A stretch of DNA of 64,000 bases from Thuidium tamariscinum (lineage: Eukaryota; Streptophyta; Bryopsida; Hypnales; Thuidiaceae). A program made the translations under genes and the position numbers. Positions 23,313 through 34,980 of the stretch are shown piece by piece. Location of the stretch: the NCBI GenBank assembly GCA_947034885.2, contig OX344749.2, positions 43,925,682 through 43,989,681 of the forward strand. Reading direction: 5' to 3'. The notes beneath the pieces were generated by a model. It did no database searches. It was not told where the DNA came from and was given only the letters and a program-made list of their open reading frames with translations. The number at the start of each line of letters is the position of its first letter. Position 1 is the first letter of the stretch.

Positions 23313-23969
23313 TCAGGACTTCACGTACTTGTCCACATAACCCTGCAAAGTGAAGAACACACACGAACACTCAGCCCACAACGGGACAAAACAGAAACAC
23401 TCTTCACAACCGCCGCTCCACAAAACTGGGAAAACAAAACAGTCGGCGCGAACCTGAACGAGTTTCGAAATCTTAGGCTTCGCATTCACCATGTAAGTGG
23501 AAACCTTCTCCTCCGTATTCGGAACCTGGTGGGGCTTCACAGCGCTCAGAACCTTCTCAACGGCTTTCTTGGCGATCGTCTTGAAAGCCTCCTTGCTCAT
23601 CTGACCCTCTTGCCATGTCGGCTTCAGGGTGGCTTTCACGTGATCGGTCACTGCTACTCTCAGAAGGCCCAAACCCCGGACCTTGTGATCGTCTTTCTCA
23701 CTCCTCTGAAGCTTATCCCGACGGATCCTCTTCACGTCCCTGTTGCTCTCATCTCCGTCACCCAGACTCCAGCTCTCGGATCGCTTCGCGGCTGGGCTCA
23801 CACCCTCAAGGTTTTGCTGCTGCACTTGCTGGGGTTGGCCAGAGGGCAAAGCTCCCGTCCCTTGCTGTTGTAAGGCCACAGAAGTGCTGGTCGCAAGCGC
23901 AACAAGCTGCGCGGGGCTGACATTCTCCATCACCAACCTTGTGGCAGGTCCGGGGCTCACATTCTCCAT
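23313..23969 (-). CDS. Short nuclear-type protein with C-terminal SRI-like domain, copy A
   Basis: Exons 23454-23969 and 23313-23342 (donor CAG/GTTCGC, acceptor TTTGCAG/GG, phase 0); 181 residues from MENVSPGPATRL. A second copy of MENVSP begins at residue 14 and offers another start. Residues 1-60 are Gln/Ser/Pro-rich (QQQGTGALPSGQPQQVQQQN). Residues 60-100 are charged with a likely nuclear signal (KRIRRDK). Residues 105-181 form a helical domain with LKPTWQEGQMSKEAFKTIAK, KAVEKV, NTEEKVSTYM, KPKISKLV and GYVDKYVK. The closest pattern I know is the SRI-like C-terminus of plant CCCH zinc-finger proteins, where SRI domains bind the phosphorylated RNA polymerase II tail. No zinc finger is present, so this is the tail of a larger gene fused to new upstream DNA. 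Family assignment is moderate; the ORF and splice are strong. Confidence 0.65.
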   Translation of the reverse strand: MENVSPGPATRLVMENVSPAQLVALATSTSVALQQQGTGALPSGQPQQVQQQNLEGVSPAAKRSESWSLGDGDESNRDVKRIRRDKLQRSEKDDHKVRGLGLLRVAVTDHVKATLKPTWQEGQMSKEAFKTIAKKAVEKVLSAVKPHQVPNTEEKVSTYMVNAKPKISKLVQVRADCFVFPVLWSGGCEECFCFVPLWAECSCVFFTLQGYVDKYVKS

Positions 23970-24398
23970 ATGGCGGCGGCAAGGAAGGCTTCCATATCTA
24001 CAGGAGTTGGAACAGAGCATTTGGGAATATTCAAGGAAGGTAACAGAATGTCCTAATAAATCATATTCCACATTCTTTGTACCATAATAATATGTGATCA
24101 AATTTACTAGAAAGAACAATTAGCTTCCACACTGGACTTCGTCTATGTCGCTTGAGCACAAAGGAGTTAATCAACCTAATCGCCTTCAGGTCTGCCATTC
24201 TAACGAGAAACGGCGAGAGCAGCTATTAGCACCCTTCAGGAAACTCGGCCCAAATTCAGAAAGGATCGATTTAGCAAATTTTTACGCTTCAACAGCATAA
24301 AGTGCTGAATCCTCTCAAATTGCCTCGGATACCTCACCAATACATCCAAAACTGAAACCATCTACAAGTTTTCTCCTCTCAAACACGAGGACACATAC

Positions 24399-24484
24399 CA
24401 CGCCGAGCTCAGATGCGGAATGCACAACAAGAATACCACGACGAGCGCTACTCCAAATCCGTGCTCACACCATCGCTGAGCCAT
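24399..24484 (-). CDS. Duplicated signal-peptide exon of the JTB-like gene (copy A, still open)
   Basis: Encodes MAQRWCEHGFGVALVVVFLL, then CIPHLSSA plus two bases, followed by an intact donor GTATGTGT. It is homologous to exon 1 of the JTB-like gene at 17662-17747 (MAQRWCAHGFG). The next JTB exons are absent; spliced in the original phase to the acceptor before the SRI-type exon (TCCTGTAG/AT) the junction would read TGA. So it can act only as an upstream ORF or leader, unless another exon intervenes (an ATGGCAGACCTGAAGG segment near 24195 is one candidate). Confidence 0.6.
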
Positions 24485-24755
24485 CTCCACCTCCCAGCTC
24501 AGCTTGAATGAAAAGAAGCAAGCGTACGACCTTCCGCGCCAAAAACGACAAGACGAGCACCAATCGAAAGAAGACCGCAGCGGCTGCTCGTTAGAAACCT
24601 CACGAATGAAGTTCAGTATTCGGAACACAATCGGCAACGGAGCAGCAGCGCAAGTCTAGGGCTTCGCCAAGAGTCTTTCGGCGTTCTCACGAGTTCCAGT
24701 GGGAACGTGGCGCCACTGGATGATTGCTTCCCTTTCCTGTTCACACTGCAGAGAC

Positions 24756-25230
24756 TTGCAGCATAGTGCTCAAGAAGATGAATATTAGGAAAAATTTTGG
24801 CCTCTTTTTGGATTCCACTAAGGTAGAACCACCCATTACCAATCGGCACCGCAAGGCCAACTTGTCAATGGATGTGTTTCCAACCAAGGTTAGAATGTTT
24901 TTTGTTTTTGTTTTTGAAGTTGGGACTAAAAGTTCATGACACATGTTCCAAAGTAGTGTGCAAAAAAGTAGGAAGAAGTGTGTAAAAAAGTGGTTTTTGT
25001 GTGATCAAAATTAGAAGACTCTACAGATTGGCATTGGGTCTAGCACACTTTTTGCCTTCCAAAATTCATAGTAATTTCAATTCATGTGATAAAATTACCA
25101 AAGATTTTGCAATCTCCATCATTATTATCTTTGCATCTTTGAAAAATATTTGTTTTGCCTTGCACTAGACCATATCATATCTAGAATACATTAAATGATT
25201 GGTTACGGATGGTTCTACTTTATAAATGGT
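24756..25230 (+). repeat. About 1-kb dispersed repeat, copy 3 (partial)
   Basis: The main match runs from about 24868 and is to the right part of 12370-13340 and to 18790-19040: TCCAAAATTCATAGTAATTT, GATAAAATTACCAAAGATTT and TGCAATCTCCATCATT have counterparts there. The first about 100 bases are unassigned flank of the chimeric unit. Confidence 0.55.
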
Positions 25231-25426
25231 CATTTTCAAGTGTATTTTCTGTGAAGTAGGGTCATAGGCTTTCAAGGACTAAAACATGTACACATAGACC
25301 ATATCGTATCTAGAATACATTAAATGATTGGTTACGGGTGGTTCTACTTTATAAATGGTCATTTTAAAGTATATTTTTTGTAAAGTAGGGTCATAGGCTT
25401 TCAAGGACTAAAACACATGTACATAG
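25169..25426. repeat. 129-bp tandem duplication
   Basis: Two adjacent units, 25169-25297 and 25298-25426, both starting ACCATATC(A/G)TATCTAGAAT and containing GTAGGGTCATAGGCTTTCAA. They differ at only a few positions. Confidence 0.85.
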
Positions 25427-27399
25427 ATACTTGGGTCAAGTTATACATAGGAAATATTTTTACATTATTTGACATTATGCTATTTATAAAATTATATGAA
25501 GCTCTAAAGGCCCGTTGTCTCTCCTAGGAGCAATTGAAAGTTCAAGCAAGCTTTATTTAAATTTTTTTTCATATAAAGCCCAAAAGAAATAGTTCTTCTA
25601 CTTGTGTAAAAATATTCAAGCTAGTTGAGGTAGCAAAAAAAATTCAAAAAAATTCAATTTTTAAGTCAACAAAAGAATTTTTTGTGAACTATCTTTTTAT
25701 CTACATAGAAAATTTTGATTCATTCCATTTGGATTATTGACATGTATAAATGTTATTGGAAGAGGCTTGTTTTGGGAAAAATCACATAACATAATCTTCA
25801 AAAAACAACTCATAAGCTTTATTTTTTAATTTAATTTTTACACTATTAATAAACAAAGGATTCATAAGGTTTACATTCTTTAAAAGAACAATCTCTTTGA
25901 GAATTTTCCCTTTAACATTGACATGTATCAACTCTATTTTTTCATTCCATCATGTACCTACTTTTGCTTAAAAGAATTCTTAAGAATGAAAATTGAATTT
26001 CCTTTTTATAAAAACATCTTGCTTCAATTTTCTACTATACACAAAAAAAAAATTACTTCAAGATTTCTACAGGACAGAATTTAATGATCTATAATGAAGC
26101 ATAGAAAAGAACAAAAGAATTTTTCTTTCCTACACTTTAAATACTAATACGGTTAAAGTTTATGGTTTAGTTTTTAAAATGTCTTTCAAACATTTTCATA
26201 CAAGTCCAATGCAATATCCTATGGTCAAATATACAAACAAAATAAAGCACTAAGTTTACTTCATTTACAATAAAAATGGAAATTTTAGAAGCATTTTTTT
26301 GGTGAAACTTTAGAAATTCCATCCAATGTTAGTTAAATAGTCTCATATGATATAATAACATTGTCATTATAACAAGGATGAAAACATCTTTAGTTATTTT
26401 TGGAGTAAATCTTATGTGCAATATTATTATTTCCTAAAAAAATTTCATTACCTATCAATTCATTCACATGTATAAAATTATCTTATACTAATTTTGTGTA
26501 CTACTTTAGGTTAACCAAATTAATAAGCCCATGATAATAATACTGAAATGAACTTATTTGGAAACTATAAGATTATATAAAATTAAAGATGAATACTTAT
26601 ACAAGCATTCATTCAATTCCATCTATTTTGATATAAAATTCATCAAAATGCCCATGCTTTATAAGCATTTTTCATCCAAAGAATTCACACTAAATAAACC
26701 TTATTCATCCAAAATTAATCAAAATTAATATTAGAATTTATACACTATCATATACTCCATATGAAGGTCTAATTCAATATGTAGGTGCCAAAATTAGATT
26801 TAAAAAAAAAGATTATCTAAGGTCCAAGTCACCATTCACAAGATGACATGAAGCATTCTATTTCTTAAATAACTTAATTTACACCAAATTTGACCATCAC
26901 ACAAGATATAATCAAATTTCTGCACCAAATGAACGGACTTGTGTGGTAAAAAGCCACGTATCACACTCTCAAAAAACTTGGTACCGGTATGGAAACATCA
27001 AACGACTTGACCTCAATATTAGGGTTCCAAGAGATTTCCTCCACCATCGAATACCGGTACATCCATCCGTTTTAGCTTAGTTGTATTCTTATAACCGACC
27101 CCGCCAATGGGTTTATTCGTCATGCATTGAAACAGAAAGCACCTGTAACTTGAAAGGAAACATCTCAGAGCGTAAAACGTCAAACGAGAATTGTACAAAT
27201 AGACCCTTCAGCGCTTCGCCCCTCAAATTCAAACTTATGTACTAAATTCCCTCGGAGAAGCCGACGTCATAAATCAAGTGGAGACTTATCCCGTACACGA
27301 TCACATAAATTCTCCGAAGTCATTGAGGCAGCATTTCGAGTATACTCAAATCTCCCACTGGAACCAAGACAGTCACAAAGTGCATGCCCACATGATGAA
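25427..27399. other. AT-rich spacer, then upstream DNA of unit copy 3
   Basis: No gene in 25427-26930. From about 26930 to 27400 composition rises, and two GGTACCGGTA/TACCGGTA motifs lie near 26980 and 27050. No coding frame is supported. Confidence 0.4.
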
Positions 27400-28031
27400 A
27401 TCTATCATGACCTCGTCGTCACATTACGGCTCCATTGTACTCGTGACTATAACTCTACGTGATCAGAAGCTCCTCTGAACACGACAATGAACTAGCCAAT
27501 TTACAGCAACACATGTGGAGACGCGCATCAAGCTTAAGTAGCTCGCTTGAAAGGACCCCATCAATGAAAGAATATCGTTTCAAATTGGGACCATCTGCTC
27601 ACAGAAATACTATACAAATGCCGAAGCAACCCGCACAAACAAGACATGCTTCAGAAATGAAGGCTACATCATGCTCACTCCTAAGCTCACATCTTGTACA
27701 ACTCGCAGCTCAGAAACTAAACTGTTGGTCACAAAACCCTAGCGAAAAGAATCTGTATAAGTAACATAATAAAAAAAACAGTCGTTCGCACCTGTGAAAC
27801 TCACTCACAAACCATATACGCACAAGGCGTACCTCCGATCCAGCACTGCAACAGCCTCTGTACTCTGCAAGTTCGAAGCTGGATCCAATATATATGTGAT
27901 GTAAAAGAGGGAAGTGCATAGAGGAGGACCCAAGTTGCTTGATTTGAGCGACCACAGCTCCAGGACCCCACTCTAGCAGCAAAATCCTCGGCAGAAAGGA
28001 TGGCGTCAGCAAGCCACACCTTCAACACTCG

Positions 28032-28688
28032 TCAGGACTTCACGTACTTGTCCACATAACCCTGCAAAGCGAAGAACACACACGAACACTCAGCCCACAA
28101 CGGGACAAAACAGAAACACTCTTCACAACCGCCGCTCCACAAAACTGGGAAAACAAAACAGTCGGCGCGAACCTGAACGAGTTTCGAAATCTTAGGCTTC
28201 GCATTCACCATGTAAGTGGAAACCTTCTCCTCCGTATTCGGAACCTGGTGGGGCTTCACAGCGCTCAGAACCTTCTCAACGGCTTTCTTGGCGATCGTCT
28301 TGAAAGCCTCCTTGCTCATCTGACCCTCTTGCCATGTCGGCTTCAGGGTGGCTTTCACGTGATCGGTCACTGCTACTCTCAGAAGGCCCAAACCCCGGAC
28401 CTTGTGATCGTCTTTCTCACTCCTCTGAAGCTTATCCCGACGGATCCTCTTCACGTCCCTGTTGCTCTCATCTCCGTCACCCAGACTCCAGCTCTCGGAT
28501 CGCTTCGCGGCTGGGCTCACACCCTCAAGGTTTTGCTGCTGCACTTGCTGGGGTTGGCCAGAGGGCAAAGCTCCCGTCCCTTGCTGTTGCAAAGCCACAG
28601 AAGTGCAGGTCGCGAGCGCAACAAGCTGCGCGGGGCTAACATTCTCCATCACCAACCTTGTGGCAGGTCCGGGGCTCACATTCTCCAT
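28032..28688 (-). CDS. Short nuclear-type protein with C-terminal SRI-like domain, copy B
   Basis: Exons 28173-28688 and 28032-28061 with the same splice sites as copy A; 181 residues. I see one residue difference from copy A (Cys for Ser in LAT(C/S)TSVAL, about residue 25). The reading frame, both MENVSP starts, the KRIRRDK basic stretch and the helical domain with LKPTWQEGQMSKEAFK are intact. The near-identity means very recent duplication or gene conversion. Likely nuclear, possibly contacting RNA polymerase II if the SRI-like assignment is right. Expression is unknown, and the original full-length gene is not in this window. Confidence 0.62.
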   Translation of the reverse strand: MENVSPGPATRLVMENVSPAQLVALATCTSVALQQQGTGALPSGQPQQVQQQNLEGVSPAAKRSESWSLGDGDESNRDVKRIRRDKLQRSEKDDHKVRGLGLLRVAVTDHVKATLKPTWQEGQMSKEAFKTIAKKAVEKVLSAVKPHQVPNTEEKVSTYMVNAKPKISKLVQVRADCFVFPVLWSGGCEECFCFVPLWAECSCVFFALQGYVDKYVKS

Positions 28689-29169
28689 ATGGCGGCGGCA
28701 AGGAAGGCTTCCATATCTACAGGAGTTGGAACAGAGCATTTGGGAATATTTTAAGGAAGGAAATAGAATGTCTTCATAGAAAGAAGAAAGCATACCCTAC
28801 ATTATAAACGACAGATTTTGAACCATAAAAATAAGTTTTCAAATTCGCTAGAATCAAAAACTAGCTTTCACGATGGAATTCCTAATCGTCGTTTGAAATC
28901 ACCAAGTGATTGGTCAACCTAATCGCCTTCAAATCTGACACTGTGACGAGAAACGACGAGAGCAGCTAATAACAACCTTCTGGAAACCATGCGCAACTTA
29001 ACAAAAGGATCGACTAAGCAAATTTTTAAACTTCAACAGCAAAAAAGTGCTGAATCCTCTCAAATAGCCTCCGATACCTCTACAATACACCCAAAATTGA
29101 AATCATCTACAAATTTCCGCCACTCAAACGAGAAGAAACAAACCAGAAAGTGATGCATATCACGCCGAG

Positions 29170-29245
29170 CATAGGCGCAGACTGAAATCCAAAAATGCCA
29201 CGACGAGTGCTCCTTCAAATCCGTGCGCACACCATCGCTCGATCG
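29170..29245 (-). pseudogene. Decayed signal-peptide exon of the JTB-like gene (copy B)
   Basis: Aligns with exon 1 at 17662-17747 and 24399-24484 (GCGATGGTGTGCGCACGGAT is shared), but the start ATG is changed (GGTCACGTACGATCGAGCGA) and the splice donor GGTATGT has become GATATGC. So both start codon and donor are lost, and the exon cannot work as in the parent gene. Confidence 0.65.
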
Positions 29246-29490
29246 TACGTGACCTCCAATCTCAGCTTCAATCAGAAGAGCTCGAGAACCACCCGCACCA
29301 AAAACGACGAGACAAACCCCGATCGAAAAAAGACCGTCAGTAGCCAGAAAGTTTCGCGAACGAAGTCCAAAATCAGGAACACAAATCGGCAACGGAGAAG
29401 CGTCAGCAAACTCACTTCGTAACTCTAGGGCTTCTGCCCAGAGCTTCAAAACGTGGGATGATTGGTGGCCGTTCCCGTTCACACTGCAGA

Positions 29491-31654
29491 TAGAGCTAAA
29501 TTAGTAAAGTCCGAGGACACGTGGACTGTAGTTACCGCCTCCTAGGAGATAAACCTATGAAGGTGACTTGAAAACCACTACAACCCCTCAAAAGCAAACC
29601 CGTAGGAGTTGAAGCATCTTTGGTTGCAAGGACAACGGATTGTTTGACTATGACAATGAGTCTAGTTGCTTATATAGGTTGTCTATATTTTCAATTTCAA
29701 AAATATGCAACGAAGAATGTTTACTTAAGTAGTCAGAATTTTACAAAATGACATCGGTTGGATTTGTCTTCAGGTTATCACGAAAATAAAATTGAAATTT
29801 GACCTTCAAAGATGTTAGAATCGAGAAAAGTGATATTTTTAGGTGGAACTCTTTTGTGATGTTATATCCATAATTAAGGTTGATAATTCTTGTGGATTAT
29901 TAAAAAAAAATGAGAAAATATAGTTTGGAAGAAGCTAAAACTAGATTTTAAGTAATTGAAGGTTTCTTTTTTTTTTTCATAAGAATTTTTTTTAAAAGAA
30001 TAAATTTCAAAAATTTAAGTAGTTTTTTTAAGAAATATTTTATTGACAACCTTGACTATGAGGTGTAGTATTCTTCTATAGGGTCTCCAAAGTATAATTT
30101 GACACGATTCATGAAAGATTCATTGAGATGAAGTGATGAGTATAAACAAGTATAGAAGTATATTACAAGTCAAAACATTGGAGATTGAATGATCATCTAA
30201 GGGCATCAAATATGAAGGCTACTTCAAAAGCTAGGATAAGTGGAAACTACTATACACTAGGCATTGTACAAACAATTACACTACAATTGGCTTTGTCCTT
30301 GTTATGTTGGACATTTTTCTAATAATATACCTATACAACTTCCTTACATATAACTTCTACTAATCCAATGAGTCCTATTTTGCAAGCCAAAGCCAACAAT
30401 ATGCAAAGCTTCAATGGAAGATTGTTGTAGACTAAGGGGAAAGAACTTTCAACCTCAGACATCCATAGCATTTTTCTTTAGCCATGAACCTCAATACTAG
30501 CAAATAGGTGCAATTGAAAGCAATCAAAACTTATAATTTTGTTGCACATTATTTGACATGAATCATTTAACTTTAAAGCCATACTCAAAGCTTTCTATGA
30601 GATTTATTCATTTTGATTGATGAATGAGTTCAATCACTACATGCCTAAATCTCTTTTGAAAAGTCAATGTCTTGATAAGTTTCACCAATTCCTTTTGAAT
30701 TAGATAAATCTACAAATTCAAATTAAATCTTTTATGAAATAGGTAGGGAAAGGAAATAAACAGCATTGCTTATGGATTGAAAGACAATTATGTTTGATAA
30801 AAGGATGTTAAAATTGTGAAAGTGATTTGAAGTTTATCAATCTTTTCTTTCCATGTCAAATCTAAATTGACGACATTTAAATAAAATTGAAGTCAAAGGA
30901 CATGACATATGTATGTCTGTATATATGTATGTATTGTAATCATAACCATTTTTTGGTTTCTCAAAACTTCCTCAACAATTCTTCTAAATCAACTACTAAC
31001 ATGATTTTGTCTCCAACATTTAGTATAATTGATGTTAATTTCTAAAAACTCTAGCACTTAAAAAAATCAAGATCAAGGGGTGCATGCTATTATGACTTCT
31101 AAATTAAATCCCTCGTTCAAAGTTGAATAATGCTATTGTACCCTTTGTCTAGCTTGATCTAAAATTAAATATAGACTAGTGTGCCCTATATTATTGTGAC
31201 AATATAATAAAATAAAAGTAATAGTGAATTTTTGGATTTTTTAATTCATGAAAATTTCAAAATTTAATAACTTTCTTCTTACAAGTCCAAACAACACAAA
31301 ATGATGTTTTTGCATCCATCCTTGTCAATTGCTTTCTCACAATACTAAGAATGTAGTCTAGAGCAATATGGTTTTAGAAATCTCAACATGACAAGAAAAG
31401 CAAAACAAACAAACAAAATAGCTTAACTTAACCCCTGAGTGCCTAAGCACCTAAAATTTGGCCCCTCTATTTCAAAAAAATTCCATGTTTGACTATTATA
31501 ATCTTTTCAATAGTACGGTCAAACGACACGTCCTTTTCTCCACGCCTCAAGACTTCAACTAAATGTGTCCCTAAGTTTCTATTAATATATCCTTTAAAAG
31601 TGTCTTTAAATTGTCTTTTTTATCCGTTGCCATAAGTTCAATGTCGGCTTTTGG
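29491..31654. other. AT-rich intergenic DNA, no gene
   Basis: No supported coding region. A short TATG-type microsatellite lies near 30905-30940. Confidence 0.45.
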
Positions 31655-31865
31655 TTTTAGGTCCACCTATATAGTAGTTGTAGTGGTCTAGTCATTAGTC
31701 ACTTTGAAATTCATAGAAAATACATGCAATATCTAAAAAATCTAATTTTCTCTTTTCAAAAATTCATCATTTTCAATTGCTAATATTTCCAAACTATTTT
31801 TTCTACAAAAATGTCCCTCAATTATATTGAATTGCTTACCTTATTAGTATTGGGTGTTTTTAGTG
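31655..31865. repeat. ACGGTTCC repeat family, diverged copy
   Basis: Same order of segments as 8757-8969 in degraded form: GTCCACCTATA, GTGGTCTAG, TTCATCATTTTCAATTGC, ATTGAATTGCTTACCTTATT, GGGTGTTTTTAGTGTA. Confidence 0.5.
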
Positions 31866-32967
31866 TAAAGTATGGATCATCATTCAAGGTAGTAAAAGGT
31901 GATAAGGTAAGTGGTCCCAAAATTAACCATCTAAGAAGAAAGATTGATATGAAGTTTAGATTGCATGCCCAAATATTTCATATTCTTTTCATAGATGGAA
32001 GAAAGAAAAACACATGTATGGCAAATTTTTTGGTAAATTTTTGACCCCAATTAAATAAGATACAATTTTTAGAAGGCAAAGGGTGCATAGGTGCTATTTG
32101 TGCACATAGGAAGTAATAATAATCACTTGGGTTGTGGCTTTTAATGGAGCATGAGGGTCCAAAAATGGATTTAGAAGATGATGTGAGTGTTCAACAAAGT
32201 CTATTTATCCACCAATAGAGTGTCAAAAACCAAGCAAGTTCCTTTAGGAATTGAAATTCTATTTCATTTGTTAAAAAAGAAAAAGAAAAAGCAAGATACA
32301 TGTGAATTGCTCATTTGGCCAAAACTTGACAAATAATCACATTTTAATGTTGCTTTGAATATCATCGAGATTCCCGTTCAAGACATTCAATCATGTAGTA
32401 CTAAATCATACACTACACATAATGGTTGCCCACATTGACTATTGACTATCTTGAAACCATTCATTTCCAAAGACATTTTTGGGGTTGAAGAAAACTTATC
32501 CATTTTACAAAGCATGTGCACTATTTGAGAGTCGTTTGTAGGGGCGGTTCCTGAGAACCACTCCATTTAAGAGCCTCCTCCTCTATAACTTAGTGGTAGA
32601 AATAAATTGACACTCAATGAACACTTAATGGAATCTTCCTATTAATTAATAATTGAAAAATATTTGTAAATTTATGGATTCTTTGCACTTTGTTGTGGAG
32701 GACACTAGCTAAATCCTCTATTCGACAAAAGTGGCCCAGCAGGGTGAATTTACCTCAAGAAAATACATAGGAATTTTTTATTTTTTGAAAATAATATTTT
32801 TTGAAAATTTTGAATTTGTATTTGCAATCAGAGACCCCAAATTAGGGAAGGATAGGGGGGGCTAGAACATACCCTTAACAAAACCCAAAATATGGGAGAA
32901 ACACCCATTACCCCACCTATACCTTGCATTGGACCGTAAACTCATTCGAAATTGTCCCTAGACTACA
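31866..32967. other. AT-rich intergenic DNA, no gene
   Basis: Nothing coding supported. The stretch GAGAAACACCCATTACCCCA near 32895 recurs near 8588 and 33617, so it belongs to a larger repeat. Confidence 0.4.
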
Positions 32968-33255
32968 ACATTAGAGGGGATTCGAGGCCAACCGGAGACT
33001 GTGAGTTCCCAATGTAGTGAATGTAGGAATCTACTGTAGAAATGCAGAACTGGCCTTTGTTGACATAGTTGAGAGTGTGCCACATCACTAATTTTTTTTT
33101 GAAAAATATAAAAATAAAAATTGGACTTCTTTTTGCATTTCATGACGATTATAAAAAATTAATTAATTAATTAATTGCTGACCTAACAGTATCAGGAACA
33201 ATTTTGGGAACAGGGCTTTGACAGTCTCCTATTGGCCTTGAATCCCCTCTAATGT
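32968..33255. mobile_element. CATTAGA-family TIR element C (best preserved ends)
   Basis: Left end ACATTAGAGGGGATTCGAGG continuing CCAA, and right end TTGGCCTTGAATCCCCTCTA continuing ATGT, are inverted repeats over about 24 bases. An (ATTA)n core lies at 33155-33177. 288 bases, non-coding. Confidence 0.8.
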
Positions 33256-33351
33256 TAATGTCTTTACCAAATACTTGTCAATGACTTTAATTCATTGACA
33301 CATACAAAAATATGTTAGGCTCACTGCTGACTTTAGCAACATTTAGATTTT

Positions 33352-33536
33352 GGAGCATCTATTGAACAATTTCAATGATCTAGAGAGCCAACACTTTGAA
33401 AAATCATGGAAATTACATATGGTATATGAGTGTTTTTTTCTTAATATTCATGATTTTCACTCACTACTACTAGAAAAACTTGCCTCCACCTATGCTGAAT
33501 TCCTTATTTGGACGGTTTTTGGTGTTTCCACCGTAG
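33352..33536. repeat. ACGGTTCC repeat family, copy 2
   Basis: Matches 8757-8969: GAGAGCCAACACTTTGAAAA, ATTCATGATTTTCACTCACT, GCTGAATTCCTTATTTGGAC. Confidence 0.6.
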
Positions 33537-33792
33537 AGGGGCTTTTTTCACTGGACCCAAAAAATTTCCCACTAGGCCCACTTCAATTGGAGGATTTACT
33601 GGAGTGTCCTAAAGGAGAAACACCCATTTCCGTCCCTGTACCTATTCCTAGACCCTAGAGTACTACTAAATCTGTCCACAAGCATTCATTAAAGCGTTTG
33701 ACAAATGTTTAATTCTAATTTGCTGGCGTAGTTGTAAGACACATGTATAGTTTTCATTTACAGACAACTGATTTCAGCAGGTGTTCAGTTAA

Positions 33793-34001
33793 AGGTACAC
33801 CTACAGGACGGTTCCAATGGTCTAGGGAGCCAACACTTTGAAAATTTATAGAAATTACACACTGTTTCCGAAAATTAATTAATTTTTTAATATTCATGAT
33901 TTTCACTCGCTAGTACTAGAAAAATATCATTTCTAGAAAAAGATGCCTGAAACGATGCTGAATTCCTTATTTGAACGGTTTTGGGTGTTTCCACCGTATC
34001 T
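33793..34001. repeat. ACGGTTCC repeat family, copy 3
   Basis: Close match to 8757-8969: ACACCTACAGGACGGTTCCA, CTAGGGAGCCAACACTTTGA, GCTGAATTCCTTATTTGAAC, GGTTTTGGGTGTTTCCACCG. Confidence 0.7.
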
Positions 34002-34270
34002 TTGCAGTAAATTCAAAGGTCAGTCGTGGACTAGTGGCTTTCAGTTGTTTCAGGAACTCCTTCCGAACATTCTTTTAGCATTTTCATTTGTGTCAAAAAA
34101 CAAAAAAACAAAACATTCTTTTAGCATCGATGAGTGTGATATTTATTTCTCATAAAGTTATTCGTCTTTATTCGTTTGTGTTATTTTGTTGACATAAGTT
34201 ACTGTGCAGTACATTGGGATTTGGGAATTTGTTTCTATTGCATACCGACAACCCAACTGAAAGTTTCTCT

Positions 34271-34980
34271 TTAACCCCTAGCGTAAATGTCCAAGTTCTT
34301 TCCAAGCATGTTTTGACTATGGAAAAAAAATATTGGCTTGCGGTTATCCCAATGAAGCAAATTTTTTTTTTTCGAAATATGACTGTACTTATGTTTATAG
34401 AGCTTGTTTATTAGTATGCATACTAATTTTGAATGCACAATTTCATAGATGTTGTGAAATCAAAACAAAAGAAATGTACATTTTTTATTTTTAGTGTGCT
34501 GCTTTTTTCCACAAAGTCTACAAAATTTGCATGTAACAATTTTTTTGGATTGGAGGTGACATGAACAACTTCCAAAAATTGTTAATTGACTCACTAAAAT
34601 GCAATTCCAAAAAATTTAGTTTCACATTAAAAAAACATAAAAGTCATTACTCAATCCCCCTTGCGATTGTTGAAACACGATTTTTTTTATAAATAGAAAT
34701 TGCAAATAGCTTTAAATCAACAATTGCATGTTTAAATTTTTAATGGTGAAAATCATAAAAAGGACTTTACTCTTTTGGTCGGGATCATTCTCAAATTAAA
34801 GTACAATTTCTTAAATCTCAAATCAAATGAAATTGCCAAGCTTTGTATAAAGCTAGAAAATGAAGTAAAATTGGCAAGCTTTACTCTTTACGAATGGTAC
34901 ATATATGCCTTTGAAAACCTCTTGATAATCAAATATATACTTTTTTCAATGAAAAATGAAAGATTTTAGTAGTTAACCTT
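34271..34980 (+). repeat. About 700-bp repeat, inverted partner of 56155-56870
   Basis: Starts TTAACCCCTAGCG; contains GTTTTGACTATG, GAAGCAAATTTTTTT, GCCAAGCTTTGTATAAAGCT and a right end AGTTAACC. The reverse complement of 56155-56870 follows the same order. No credible coding frame. Confidence 0.6.

Larger units (their letters stand above)
22690..24755 (-). repeat. Chimeric duplicated unit, copy 2 (JTB-gene 5' part + SRI-type 3' part)
   Basis: About 2.07 kb, repeated at about 27400-29490. From the right: promoter/leader, signal-peptide exon and intron 1 resembling 17200-18060 of the JTB-like gene, followed directly by the SRI-type exons and a shared 3' flank (22910-23312). Resemblance to the JTB-like gene stops close to 24000, inside what is intron 1 there. 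Confidence 0.75.
27400..29490 (-). repeat. Chimeric duplicated unit, copy 3 (JTB-gene 5' part + SRI-type 3' part)
   Basis: Second copy of the unit at 22690-24755, in the same orientation, about 4.7 kb away. The SRI exons and their 3' flank are almost identical to the first copy, but the JTB-derived portion (28740-29490) has many substitutions and small indels. In part of it (AGAAAGAAGAAA, CATACCCTACATTAT) it is closer to the original JTB-like gene than to the other chimeric copy. Confidence 0.75.

Noticed and set aside
23238-23873. Long plus-strand frame opposite the SRI-type gene (twin at 28248-28754)
   Set aside because: Antisense shadow; it crosses the minus-strand intron and carries no domain.
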